Source: Bryocella elongata (lineage in GTDB: Bacteria; Acidobacteriota; Terriglobia; Terriglobales; Acidobacteriaceae). From it: 64,000 bases of DNA. The notes below the pieces were generated by a model. That model was not told the origin of the DNA. It ran no database searches and saw only the letters and a program-made list of their open reading frames with translations. Shown here piece by piece: positions 15,939-24,364 of this stretch (position 1 is its first letter; each line of letters opens with the position of its first letter). The translations under genes were made by a program, and so were the position numbers. Location: assembly GCF_900108185.1 (NCBI RefSeq), contig NZ_FNVA01000004.1:248001-312000 (forward strand), written 5' to 3'.

Positions 15939-17309
15939 CTAGTCGAGTGTGTACATGGCGAGGCCGGAGAGCAGCTTGGGGTAGAAGTCGGTGGACTTCT
16001 GCGGCATGACCTCGAGGTTGAGGGAGATGTCGCGCATCTGCGAGAGGCTGACGGGCTTGATGAGGAACGCGACGTTGGCCTTGCCGGTGCGCACCTGCTC
16101 GATGGCTTCGCTGGCTTCGCGGAGGTAACGCACGTTGTCTCCGGCGCGGACGGCGGTTTCATCGAGGCCAAGGAGCTTCTCGAGCACGACCTTGTGCAGC
16201 TGCGTGACGTCGAGTTGCTGCTGGCGCTTTGACAGGCCCTCAAGCAGCGGCGCTACCGTCTCTGTCTTGGGCTTGAGCAGCGCGGAGCCGTCCTTCGTCA
16301 CCGCAACGAAGGCAACGCCATCGCAGGTGCGCAGCTTTTCGAGCAGCACAGCCTCTTCGCTGGGCCCTTTTGACGAGGGGTTCTGGATGGGCGTGACGGT
16401 GAAGTACTCGTGGGCCTGTGCGAAGAAATGTTCGGCGTCGAATCCCTTGAGGCCGAAGACGACGCGATGCGTGGGCAGGATCGTGATGCCGGGCGCGGCC
16501 ATGTTGACGAAGGTCATCATCATCGCCTGCTCGGGGAAGGCGGGTGCAGGCAGGCCGCTGTCGGTCTTCGGGGCGGCCTTCTCGTCGATGCCGAGTTCCT
16601 TGGCGCGCTCGTGCATGTAGCCGACGGAGGTCTCGTAGCGATGGTGGCCGTCGGCGATGATGAGCTGTTTGTCTTCCATCGCGGCGAGCACCTTGGCGAT
16701 GAGTGCCGGATCGGTGAGCTTCCACACGCGGTGGTGCACGCCGTACTCATCCTTGATCTCGAGGTCGGCCTTGCGGACGTGCCCGTCCTTGTCGTCGAAG
16801 ATGGCTTTTTCCGCAGTGAAGGTGGGGTCGGAGTAGAGCATGTAGATCTGCTCGCAATAGGCGCGGGTGGCCTTGAAGAGTGCGAGGCGATCGGACTTGT
16901 GCTTGGGGAAGGTCTGCTCGTGGCGATAGACGACCTTCTCCTCGTAGTCATGGAGTTGCGCGAGGGCGATAAAGCCGCGACGCTCGCGTGTCTCACCGGG
17001 GCGGCCGGGGACGTCGTAGGTCTGGGCGTAGCCGTAGAGCGCAGGCTCGCTCTCCTGTTTCAGGACGCCCTCGTTGCGCCACTGCTTGAGTGTGGCTGCA
17101 GCGCGGGTGTAGACGTTCTCTCCCTCCTCGGTGTCGGTCTCGAACTTGCGGCCGAGGATAACGCGGATGAGGTTGTAGGGGCTGGCCGCGTAGTAGCGGT
17201 CCTGCATCTCGGGCGAGATCTTGTCATAGGGCTGGGTGACGACGTCAGCCATATGGGGAATGCGATTGGAGTCGTACCGGAGTGCGCGAAACGGGAAGAG
17301 CCTTGCCAT
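15939..17309 (-). CDS. DUF1015 family protein
   Basis: 456 residues. Opens with MARLFPFRALRY and the VTQPYDKISPEMQDRYYAASPYN region typical of DUF1015, and carries the IIADGHHRYETS motif (His-His-Arg, shared with ParB/SbnI-type kinases). The family has been linked to serine-kinase-like chemistry, but a function here is not established. The ATG at 17309 is chosen at the conserved start; an in-frame extension upstream of it is not conserved-looking and would overlap the divergent gene's promoter. Confidence 0.85.
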   Translation of the reverse strand: MARLFPFRALRYDSNRIPHMADVVTQPYDKISPEMQDRYYAASPYNLIRVILGRKFETDTEEGENVYTRAAATLKQWRNEGVLKQESEPALYGYAQTYDVPGRPGETRERRGFIALAQLHDYEEKVVYRHEQTFPKHKSDRLALFKATRAYCEQIYMLYSDPTFTAEKAIFDDKDGHVRKADLEIKDEYGVHHRVWKLTDPALIAKVLAAMEDKQLIIADGHHRYETSVGYMHERAKELGIDEKAAPKTDSGLPAPAFPEQAMMMTFVNMAAPGITILPTHRVVFGLKGFDAEHFFAQAHEYFTVTPIQNPSSKGPSEEAVLLEKLRTCDGVAFVAVTKDGSALLKPKTETVAPLLEGLSKRQQQLDVTQLHKVVLEKLLGLDETAVRAGDNVRYLREASEAIEQVRTGKANVAFLIKPVSLSQMRDISLNLEVMPQKSTDFYPKLLSGLAMYTLD

Positions 17310-17397
17310 GCTTCGATTGTAGAAGACCGTAGGTGCATTGACCCTGACTTTGGCGGCATCGTTCGATGCTTTCGGCAATGGATTGGGGCATGTTGGA

Positions 17398-17403
17398 TAT
17401 ACT
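17398..17403 (+). promoter_or_regulatory. -10 element TATACT before a leaderless acetyltransferase gene
   Basis: TATACT is separated from ATG 17410 by exactly 6 bases, with no Shine-Dalgarno. Confidence 0.6.
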
Positions 17404-17409
17404 TCGCGG

Positions 17410-17931
17410 ATGGAACTGGTTGCCGCTGAGGAAAAGGATTTTGCCGAGGTCGTTGACCTGGCCAATATCGCTTTTCGCAAGACTGGAGATGGGGCGAGCT
17501 GGAACGTCGAGAGCGCCATCGCGGGCGACCGGCTCAGCGCTTCGATGTTGCGTGAGGACCTGTCGAGCAAGCCGGGAAGCGTATTGCTGCTGCTCAGGGA
17601 TGAACCTGAGGGGCCTCTCCTCGGAACGGTGTGGCTGGAGCCGAAGAGCGAGGATACCTGGTACCTCGGGCTGCTGACGGTGCGGCCGGATCAGCAGACG
17701 CGCCAGCTGGGGCGAAGCATCCTGGCGGCGGGTGAAGCGTATGCTCGCGAGCGTGGCGCGAAGGTGATGCGCATGACGGTACTAAATGTGCGCGAGGCAC
17801 TGCTTGCGTGGTATCTCCGCCGGGGCTATTCGCTCACCGGCGAGACGCAGCCGTTTCCCTACGGTGACGATCGATTCGGTACGCCGCTGCGCGATGACCT
17901 GGAGTTCGTGGTGCTTTCGCGGACGTTGTAG
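17410..17931 (+). CDS. GNAT family N-acetyltransferase
   Basis: 173 residues. The acetyl-CoA-binding motif A is seen as LTVRPDQQTRQLGRSIL, followed by the helix EAYARERGAK and the beta-bulge MTVLNVREALLAWYLRRGY. Substrate unknown. The start at 17410 is picked because a TATACT box lies 6 bases upstream (leaderless), rather than an in-frame codon 72 bases earlier that would precede the promoter. Confidence 0.85.
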   Translation: MELVAAEEKDFAEVVDLANIAFRKTGDGASWNVESAIAGDRLSASMLREDLSSKPGSVLLLLRDEPEGPLLGTVWLEPKSEDTWYLGLLTVRPDQQTRQLGRSILAAGEAYARERGAKVMRMTVLNVREALLAWYLRRGYSLTGETQPFPYGDDRFGTPLRDDLEFVVLSRTL

Positions 17932-18005
17932 ATCGCGATACCTCGGCCCTGCGAGTGACACAACCTTTGCTCATCGTGAGTGTCTAATCGGGCACAGGGG
18001 GAGCT

Positions 18006-18626
18006 ATGTTTCGTATCCGGGTTCGCGATCTTGTTGCTGTTGTGTCCTTTGCGTTGGCGGCCCATGCCGCAGGCGCGCAGACCGACCTCGCAGGCAGCCT
18101 CTATGGAGCTTTCAGCGGGACCACCAACGGGAATGGCGTGCAGCAAAGTCCGGCGAACGCGGCCGGTGTGCTGGTCGAGCTGCGCCACATCCGCAACCCG
18201 TTGATTGGCTACGAAGTGACGTATGCCTTCAATCACAACAACCAGACGTATACGCAGGCGGCGGCGGTGTGCGGCCTTACCTGCAGCACCGTGGTGTCTT
18301 CAAAGTACGTACCGGCGAATGCACACCAGATCACGGCGGACTACATCGTCTCGGTGCCGATCCTGGGCTTCAGACCGTTTGTGCTGGCAGGCGGTGGGCT
18401 GGAGTTGAATGTTCCGTCGGGTTCGACGGGGCAGACCTCGACGTCGACGCAGGCGGTGTTTGTGTACGGCGCGGGACTGGACTACACGATCCTCCCGCAC
18501 ATCGGGATTCGCGGGCAATATCGCGGCAGCGTGTACAAGGCACCGCAACTGGCGACGGCATTCAGTTCCACCGGAGCGTTTACCAAGACGGCTGAGCCGA
18601 TGGTGGGAGCGTATCTGCGGTTCTAG
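18006..18626 (+). CDS. Small outer-membrane beta-barrel protein
   Basis: 206 residues: a signal peptide (to about AGA-QT at residue 24), then alternating amphipathic strands such as GYEVTYAFNHNN, GFRPFVLAGGGLEL and GIRGQYRGSVY, ending in aromatic Phe (YLRF), the hallmark of an OMP insertion signal. Resembles OmpA-like/OmpX-type 8-stranded barrels. Role unknown. Followed by a long bidirectional terminator. Confidence 0.75.
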   Translation: MFRIRVRDLVAVVSFALAAHAAGAQTDLAGSLYGAFSGTTNGNGVQQSPANAAGVLVELRHIRNPLIGYEVTYAFNHNNQTYTQAAAVCGLTCSTVVSSKYVPANAHQITADYIVSVPILGFRPFVLAGGGLELNVPSGSTGQTSTSTQAVFVYGAGLDYTILPHIGIRGQYRGSVYKAPQLATAFSSTGAFTKTAEPMVGAYLRF

Positions 18627-18640
18627 CAGGCTTTCCGTGC

Positions 18641-18684
18641 AATAGAAATCGCCGCCACGCAGCTTCGTGGCGGCGATTTCTATT
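18641..18684. terminator. Bidirectional terminator between beta-barrel gene and citrate synthase
   Basis: Perfect 19-bp stem (18641-18659 with 18666-18684, core AATCGCCGCCACG) and a 6-base loop, between two convergent genes. A-rich and T-rich ends suit both directions. Confidence 0.88.
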
Positions 18685-18698
18685 GCGTTGGCTGAGAT

Positions 18699-19871
18699 CT
18701 ACGCGCTGGGCTTGGTCTCGAGGGCGTGGGCGCTGGAGGTGCGCTGCTCGATGGGTGTGTACGGCGCAGGCCACTTGGGGCCGGTGTAGTCGGCGCGCGG
18801 GCGGATGAGGCGGTTGTCGTCGTGCTGCTCGATGACGTGGGCGCACCAGCCCGCGATGCGGCTGATGGCGAAGATCGGCGTGAAGAGGTCGATGTCGATG
18901 CCGAGGGTTGTGTAGGTCGAGGCGGAGTAGAAGTCAACGTTGGCGTTGAGCTTCTTCTCTTCCTTGACGAAGAGCTCGATGGCCCGGGACATCTCGTACC
19001 ACTTGGGATTGGCGTCCTTGCCCAGGTCCTCGGACATCCTGCGGAGATGGGTCGCGCGCGGGTCTTCGGTGGTGTAGACACGGTGGCCGAAGCCGGAGAT
19101 CTTCTGCTTCTCGGCGAGCATCTTGCGGACGTGCTCGACGGGATCTTCGCCGGCCTTGTCGATCTCATAGAGGAGATGCATCACGGCTTCATTGGCACCG
19201 CCGTGGAGCGGTCCCTTGAGTGCGCCGATGGCTCCGGTGATGGCCGAGTGCATATCGCTCAGCGTTGCAGCGATGACGCGTGCGGCAAAGGTCGAAGCGT
19301 TCAGCTCATGGTCGGCGTGGAGGACGAGTGCGACGTCGAGTGCCTTGGTCGCGGTCTCGGAGGGTTTCTCGCCGTTGAGCATCCACAGGAAGTTTCCGGC
19401 GTGCGAGAGCGAGGTGTCAGGCTTGATGAGCGGCTTGCCCTTACGGATGCGGTCGAACATCGCAACGATCATCGCGATCTTCGCGGTGAGGCGGAAGCTC
19501 TTGCGGATGTTGGCGGTGTGTGCGTTGGACTTCTCGTCGGGATCGTAGATGCCGAGAAGCGAGACGGTGGTGCGAAGCACCTCCATGGGCGAAGCGGTCT
19601 TGGGAACGCTCTGCAGGAAGGTGATCACGTCGTCGGGGATGTGACGAGCCGCGGCCAGCTGGTGCGAGAAGTCGTTCAGCTCGGCCGCGGTGGGAAGAGC
19701 ACCGTTCCAGAGCAGGTAGGTGATCTCTTCGAAGGATGATTTCTGCGCGAGTTCGTGAATGTCGATGCCGCGATAAGAGAGGACGCCTGCCGCTCCATCG
19801 ATGAAGCAGATCGACGACTCGTTCGCGACCACGTCCTGAAGGCCTTTGGGAGCCCCTGTCGTACCAGCCAT
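18699..19871 (-). CDS. gltA: Citrate synthase
   Basis: 390 residues. Condenses oxaloacetate with acetyl-CoA. Catalytic blocks are visible: LHADHELNASTFAAR (oxaloacetate-binding His), GPLHGGANEAV (catalytic His), GFGHRVYTTEDPRA (His/Arg) and a later Asp in NVDFYSA. The compact length is that of the dimeric Gram-positive/archaeal type, and 2-methylcitrate synthase activity cannot be excluded by sequence alone. Symbol is assigned by function. Confidence 0.92.
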   Translation of the reverse strand: MAGTTGAPKGLQDVVANESSICFIDGAAGVLSYRGIDIHELAQKSSFEEITYLLWNGALPTAAELNDFSHQLAAARHIPDDVITFLQSVPKTASPMEVLRTTVSLLGIYDPDEKSNAHTANIRKSFRLTAKIAMIVAMFDRIRKGKPLIKPDTSLSHAGNFLWMLNGEKPSETATKALDVALVLHADHELNASTFAARVIAATLSDMHSAITGAIGALKGPLHGGANEAVMHLLYEIDKAGEDPVEHVRKMLAEKQKISGFGHRVYTTEDPRATHLRRMSEDLGKDANPKWYEMSRAIELFVKEEKKLNANVDFYSASTYTTLGIDIDLFTPIFAISRIAGWCAHVIEQHDDNRLIRPRADYTGPKWPAPYTPIEQRTSSAHALETKPSA

Positions 19872-19975
19872 ATGCGCACTCCGTGCGGTGAACCGCAGCA
19901 GAGCAAATTATCGGCTGCGGTTTGCGCGACTGTCATCCGTGTCGCGCGAATATCGGTGGGTTTGTGCGGTGGTGC

Positions 19976-21040
19976 TCAGGCGCGAGCTCCAGGCGGTGGA
20001 ATTGGCTGGGAAAAGCGGTTTGGCGAGAAGGCCGAAAGATCGATGGCGGGCTGTTTTTGTTCGACAAGGTCAGCGAGGATCATCGCGGTCGCGGGGGCAA
20101 GCTGAATGCCGTTGCGGCCGTGGCCCATGGCGAAGAAGACGCCGGGACGAGACGACGCCGCGAGGATAGGAAGGCCATCGGCGGTCATGGGGCGGATGCC
20201 TGCCCAGAACTCGAGCACGGGGGACGCGGCTTCATCGGCGAAGGCGGGGACGAGCTCGGCGATCCGGCTCCGCACGGTGGCAAGTCCTTCTTCGTCGACG
20301 GTGTCGTCAAAGCCGGTGGCTTCGACGGTGGTGCCGAGGATGACGGTTCCGGCGTAGGGACCTTTGGTGCGCGGCACGGCGTAGCAGGCGCCGCGGCGAT
20401 GCACCTCCTTGAGCCCGGCGAGAGAGGGAGGAACAGCGACGCGCAGCATCTGTCCCTTGAGCGGAGTGACGGCGCCGGCGGCGATGAGGCCTTCGCGGGC
20501 GCGGAGCGACTCAGGCAGAGCCCAGGCGCCTGTGGCGAAGACGAAGTTCTTTGCATGGATGCGCTCGCCGGAGCGGAGCACAGCGAATGTGCCATCTTCA
20601 CGGTCTTCGAGGTCTGCGAGCTCGGCGCCTTCACGCAGTACGATGGAGGTGGCGCGTACGGCGGCGATCATGACGTCGCTGAGATGCTGCGGGTCGACGG
20701 ACCACTCGTGGAGGCGCTCCACGCCACCCTCGTCGAGATAGTGCACGGTGGTCTCCGTCTGGAACGGGACCTCCTCGCCGGAGAGCGAGCTCACGCGATC
20801 AAGAAAAGCAGGGTAGAGGCTTTCGCTATAGCGGGAGAGGGGATGGAGCGGGGGAGGGTTGTGCACATCGACGACGGCGAGCATGCCGACGGCGCAACCG
20901 CTGGCCTGGCGGAACGCCTGATCGCGCTCGAGAACAAGCACTTGAGCACCGCGAGCGTGGAGCTCCAGCGCGACGGAGAGCCCAATGAGGCCCCCCCCGA
21001 TGACGATAGTGTCGAAGGATAGACCGTGTTCCGTTTCCAT
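19976..21040 (-). CDS. thiO: FAD-dependent glycine oxidase ThiO
   Basis: 354 residues of the DAO family. The FAD dinucleotide fold is at the start (VIGGGLIGLSVALELHARGA with the trailing acidic LVLERD). C-terminal landmarks are GIRPMTADGLPILA and GHGRNGIQLAPATA, typical of ThiO, which makes dehydroglycine for thiazole synthesis. No other thi gene adjoins it. A D-amino acid oxidase with another substrate is possible. Confidence 0.85.
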   Translation of the reverse strand: METEHGLSFDTIVIGGGLIGLSVALELHARGAQVLVLERDQAFRQASGCAVGMLAVVDVHNPPPLHPLSRYSESLYPAFLDRVSSLSGEEVPFQTETTVHYLDEGGVERLHEWSVDPQHLSDVMIAAVRATSIVLREGAELADLEDREDGTFAVLRSGERIHAKNFVFATGAWALPESLRAREGLIAAGAVTPLKGQMLRVAVPPSLAGLKEVHRRGACYAVPRTKGPYAGTVILGTTVEATGFDDTVDEEGLATVRSRIAELVPAFADEAASPVLEFWAGIRPMTADGLPILAASSRPGVFFAMGHGRNGIQLAPATAMILADLVEQKQPAIDLSAFSPNRFSQPIPPPGARA

Positions 21041-21049
21041 TACGCTAGA

Positions 21050-21157
21050 CCATTTTCGGTGTTGATGGGTATCCCAAAGGAGGCGTGCCGTAGCGTTTTC
21101 CTTGGGGAAAACGCTCGTTGAGCTCGGATCCCCGCGCTCCTCTGCAGGGAAAATACT
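21050..21157. repeat. Dispersed ~108-bp palindromic element, copy A
   Basis: Starts CCATTTTC and ends GGGAAAATACT, with internal TGGGTATCCC and TTGGGGAAAACG. Aligns along its whole length with 38700-38809 (same blocks in the same order). It lies in the gap between divergent thiO and the coiled-coil gene. Confidence 0.75.
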
Positions 21158-21257
21158 TTAGCCATCCTAATCCTTCGAATTCACGTCTAATGTGACGTGG
21201 TGTGCTGCGTCTTCGATCAGGATGAGTCATAGGGCCGGCAACCCGTAAGGAGAGCAC

Positions 21258-22112
21258 ATGAGCGAAACCGATCACGAGTACGTTGTGCAATCGAAGGCGC
21301 CGGGTTGGCTTATTGGCGTATCTGCGGCGGCACTGATCGCGGCCCTGGGTTCGCTAGCCTGGGCATTTGGGCTACAGAACCATCTGACGCAGGCTGAGAA
21401 GAATCTGGCAGCGGCCAATCAGCAGAATACGGCGTTGGCGGACAAGATTGAGGACACCAACGAACGCCTGAAGGCGCAGGGAGAGGCTCTTGGGCAGAGC
21501 GTCGGTTTGACGCAGAAGCAGCTCGAGGAGCGTTCTGCGGAGTTGGTGGCGGCACAGAGGACTGCGACCCGCACTGCCGCTGAGACTGCGGCCCTCCGCA
21601 AGGAAGAGGCCGCCACCGCCAAGCAGGTTGGAGATGTGCAGACCGACGTTGCCAGCGTAAAGACGGATGTGGGCGGCGTGAAGACGGACGTTGCAAGCAC
21701 GCAGGCGGACCTGGCTGCGACCAAGACGCAGCTGACCAGCGTACGCGGCGACATGGGCATGATGAGTGGCCTGATCGCCACGAACCATGACGAGCTGTCG
21801 GAGCTGAAGCGCCGCGGCGAGCGGAACTACTACGAGTTCACGCTGCACAAGGGGCAGGCTGCGGCGAACGTCGGCACGATCAAGGTTGCGTTGAAGAAGG
21901 TCGATCCCAAGCGATCCAAGTTCACGCTGGCGTTGAGCGCCGACGACAAGGAGATCGAGAAGAAGGACAAGAACCTTGACGAGCCGATCCAGTTTTACTC
22001 GGGCAAGTCTCCGGCCCTGTTCGAGATCGTGGTGAACAACGTGAGCAAGAACGAAGTTTCCGGCTACCTGAGCACTCCGAAGAATGTTCCGGGTCCGATC
22101 CAGGTACCTTAA
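21258..22112 (+). CDS. Membrane-anchored coiled-coil protein
   Basis: 284 residues: a short cytoplasmic tail, one transmembrane helix (about residues 17-40), then a long coiled coil to about residue 190 and a C-terminal globular beta-rich domain (about 195-284). Residues about 127-168 form six exact heptads built on the pattern VKTDVxx. The C-terminal domain begins RNYYEFTLHKGQ. No family recognised. A Shine-Dalgarno (AAGGAGA) precedes the ATG. Structural spacer or envelope protein is a guess. Confidence 0.75.
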   Translation: MSETDHEYVVQSKAPGWLIGVSAAALIAALGSLAWAFGLQNHLTQAEKNLAAANQQNTALADKIEDTNERLKAQGEALGQSVGLTQKQLEERSAELVAAQRTATRTAAETAALRKEEAATAKQVGDVQTDVASVKTDVGGVKTDVASTQADLAATKTQLTSVRGDMGMMSGLIATNHDELSELKRRGERNYYEFTLHKGQAAANVGTIKVALKKVDPKRSKFTLALSADDKEIEKKDKNLDEPIQFYSGKSPALFEIVVNNVSKNEVSGYLSTPKNVPGPIQVP

Positions 22113-22153
22113 GGGCAGCGGAACAGCGGATAGCAGAACAGCAGAACAGCGAG

Positions 22154-22193
22154 AAGAAAGAGCCACGCGGCCTATGCGTGGCTCTTTCTTTTT
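22154..22193 (+). terminator. Rho-independent terminator after the coiled-coil gene
   Basis: Perfect 15-bp stem AAGAAAGAGCCACGC / GCGTGGCTCTTTCTT followed by TTT. Preceded by a short run of AGCAGAACAGC microrepeats (22116-22150). Confidence 0.88.
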
Positions 22194-22241
22194 GGACTCC
22201 ATCGTGCTCGGGCTCTTCCGTGGTCAAGCGGGCTAGAGCTA

Positions 22242-22814
22242 CTACAGCGGGATCGTCTGCGCGGGCTGCTCCGAGAGGCGGATCGTGATGGTGGCGGACT
22301 TCTTCGACTTCCAGTCTTTCTCGGCGATACCGGAGAAAAGGAAGACGAGTGTGCCTTCGCGTGCTTCGCCGGGCTGGAACGGGTCCAGTGACAAAGGCTT
22401 CCCGGTCAATGGCGCGAGGTTGGGGAAGATCTGTGTGAGTCGTGGGAGGTCACGCAACGCGACGAGAGTGCCGTCGACGCTTTCGTTCTCCGGCGTGATC
22501 AACGTCGCGGACCCGCCCATGGGGTCGAGAGGGATGCGCAGCGTGTCTTTGAAGCGCACGGTAGCGATCAGGTAGAGGTTGTCTTCGGCGAATTCGGTCT
22601 CGCCGATGACGTGCATGCCGCCGCTGCGAATGCCGGAGGTCTTGCTCACCGTGTGGGGAGCGAAGACTTCTGTGCGCTCGATGGAGATCTCGGAGATGTG
22701 GTGGGGATTGAACCACACCACGGCAGCGACGATCACGGCGATAACGATGATGGCGGAGACGAAGTACTTGGCGCGGCTGGGCTGTTCCGGCGGCCCGAGG
22801 TTGAGGTCACTCAT
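22242..22814 (-). CDS. Membrane-anchored protein of unknown function
   Basis: 190 residues with one N-terminal transmembrane helix (about residues 19-36) and a beta-rich extracytoplasmic domain with segments such as DNLYLIATVRFKDTL and GEAREGTLVFLFSGI, reminiscent of an Ig-like fold. No catalytic residues recognised. Common type of acidobacterial conserved unknown; role not inferable. Confidence 0.65.
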   Translation of the reverse strand: MSDLNLGPPEQPSRAKYFVSAIIVIAVIVAAVVWFNPHHISEISIERTEVFAPHTVSKTSGIRSGGMHVIGETEFAEDNLYLIATVRFKDTLRIPLDPMGGSATLITPENESVDGTLVALRDLPRLTQIFPNLAPLTGKPLSLDPFQPGEAREGTLVFLFSGIAEKDWKSKKSATITIRLSEQPAQTIPL

Positions 22815-22859
22815 TGCTGTCAGGATAGACGTTTCGCGGGTGGTCCCGGCTGCAAGGAT

Positions 22860-23528
22860 CTAGAGTGCGCAATCGAGGGCTTCCATCACCAGCTGGGGAT
22901 CAGGCCGGACGCGATGGTCGGCGTGGGACTCTGAGAAGACGACCTCTCCGCTGCGCGAGATGATCACCGTCGCAGGTGCGGGCAGCCGCCAGCTCTCATC
23001 GCCGTTGAGGAAGGGAACGTTGACCAGGATGGAGCGGTAGTGGCGCTGCATCTCGACCGGGACGGTGTAGGCGACGCCGTAGGCAGTGGCTACGGCTGCT
23101 CCGGGGTCGGAGAGCAGAGGGAAGGTGAGGCTGTGGCGATCCAGCGTGAAGGCGTTCTGGCGCGGCACCTGTGGCGAGATGCCGACGAGGAGTGCGTTGC
23201 GGGCGCGCAGAGCGGGGTAGAGCTGCTCCCAGGCGACGAGCTCGGTCATGCAGTACGGACACCAGCGGCCACGGAAGAACTTGATGACCAGGGGACCGAG
23301 GGCGAGGAGATCGTCGCTGCGGACCAGGCGCTCACGGGTGTCCTTCAGCGCGAAGGACGGAGCCGCAGCTCCGGGGGCCAGCACGCGGTCTTCGATGCCG
23401 GAGGCGAAGAGGTCCGCGACGGCCTGATCGGTGATGGCGAGACGCTCGGGCTGCACGAGTCCGCGGGTGTTGGCGGTGATCTCGTCGAGACGCTCCTGCA
23501 GGGTCGAGGCGGGCTGGGAAGACTGCAT
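22860..23528 (-). CDS. Peroxiredoxin-like (AhpC/TSA) protein with CPYC motif
   Basis: 222 residues of thioredoxin fold. The peroxidatic region reads KFFRGRWCPYC (Cys90 and Cys93), i.e. a CxxC arrangement rather than the usual single Cys after TxxC, followed by ISPQVPRQN and PLLSDPG typical of AhpC/TSA. An N-terminal helical region of about 45 residues precedes it. Cytoplasmic thiol peroxidase or disulfide reductase. Start at 23528 is chosen at the conserved-looking MQSSQPASTLQERL; the 17-residue upstream extension is basic and unlikely. Confidence 0.82.
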   Translation of the reverse strand: MQSSQPASTLQERLDEITANTRGLVQPERLAITDQAVADLFASGIEDRVLAPGAAAPSFALKDTRERLVRSDDLLALGPLVIKFFRGRWCPYCMTELVAWEQLYPALRARNALLVGISPQVPRQNAFTLDRHSLTFPLLSDPGAAVATAYGVAYTVPVEMQRHYRSILVNVPFLNGDESWRLPAPATVIISRSGEVVFSESHADHRVRPDPQLVMEALDCAL

Positions 23529-23636
23529 CAGGCTTCCAGTGTATCGCTGCACTGTTGGAGGTCTTGTGCGTGGACGCACGTTCGCACCGCGACCAGGGCT
23601 GCGGAGGGCCGGATATCGCTTGTCTGGGGGCGGTGC

Positions 23637-24206
23637 TTAGTCCGGCGCGCGCATCTGGAAGACATCGCGTGCGTCGAGCTGGCGGGCTGCGAGGATCGCG
23701 TCGGAGAGCTCGCGCACGGCGCCGCTGCCACCGGGTTTGGTGGAGGTGAAGCCTCGCTCGCTGACGTACTCCAGTACCTGGGTCGCGGCCGTCGAGGGGC
23801 AGGCGCAGAGGCCGCAGACCTCCATCGCGAAGAGGTCGTTGATGTCGTCGCCGAAGAAGCAGATGTTTTCGAGCGGAATGTGGAACTGGACGCCGAGCTG
23901 GCGTACGGCGGCCGCCTTGTCGCGCGTGCCTTTGACGATGAAGGGGATGCGCATCTTCTGGGCGTAGCGGTCGATGTGCGGAGAGTCTTCTCCGCTGATG
24001 AGTGCGAGCTTGAGGCCGATGCGGCGGAGCAGGCTGATGCCCATGATGTCGGCGAAGCAGAAGGTCTTGTACTCATCGCCGGAGGGCGACCACATGAGCG
24101 TGCCGTCGGTGAGGACACCATCGACGTCGAAGGCGACGGCCTGAAGGGTCTGGAGGTTTTCACGAAGACGGCGGGCGGCGCGGATCTGAGTCGGGGTGGG
24201 AGCCAT
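23637..24206 (-). CDS. KdsC-like HAD phosphatase (nonulosonate/KDO 8- or 9-phosphate)
   Basis: 189 residues, the C0-type HAD family that includes KdsC and the KDN-9-phosphate phosphatases. Motif I FDVDGVLTDG (Asp27, Asp29), motif II SGED, a lysine in VKGTRDK and motif III FGDDINDL are all present. Removes phosphate from a sugar acid. It lies directly downstream of a NeuB-like synthase on the same strand, so a sialic-acid-like 9-phosphate is the likely substrate; KDO-8-phosphate is the alternative. Start at 24206 follows the conserved core; a 34-residue N-extension is judged spurious. Confidence 0.85.
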   Translation of the reverse strand: MAPTPTQIRAARRLRENLQTLQAVAFDVDGVLTDGTLMWSPSGDEYKTFCFADIMGISLLRRIGLKLALISGEDSPHIDRYAQKMRIPFIVKGTRDKAAAVRQLGVQFHIPLENICFFGDDINDLFAMEVCGLCACPSTAATQVLEYVSERGFTSTKPGGSGAVRELSDAILAARQLDARDVFQMRAPD

Positions 24207-24305
24207 GATGTCGAGCCCCAGTGTACGTCCGGCCTGCGGTCGAAGGCGTAGCTCGAAAGATGCACACGCAGACGAACATGGGTAACGGCCCACGGGGAAC
24301 ACGAA

Positions 24306-24333
24306 CAAGAGGCGCCCCGAAGGGCGCCTCTTG
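24306..24333. terminator. Hairpin between the NeuB-like and KdsC-like genes
   Basis: Perfect 12-bp stem CAAGAGGCGCCC / GGGCGCCTCTTG with a CGAA tetraloop. No strong T-run on the minus strand, so it may only attenuate, leaving partial readthrough from the synthase to the phosphatase gene. Confidence 0.7.
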
Positions 24334-24364
24334 TCTTATTACCCCCGGTGTTTCTGGGAAGATC

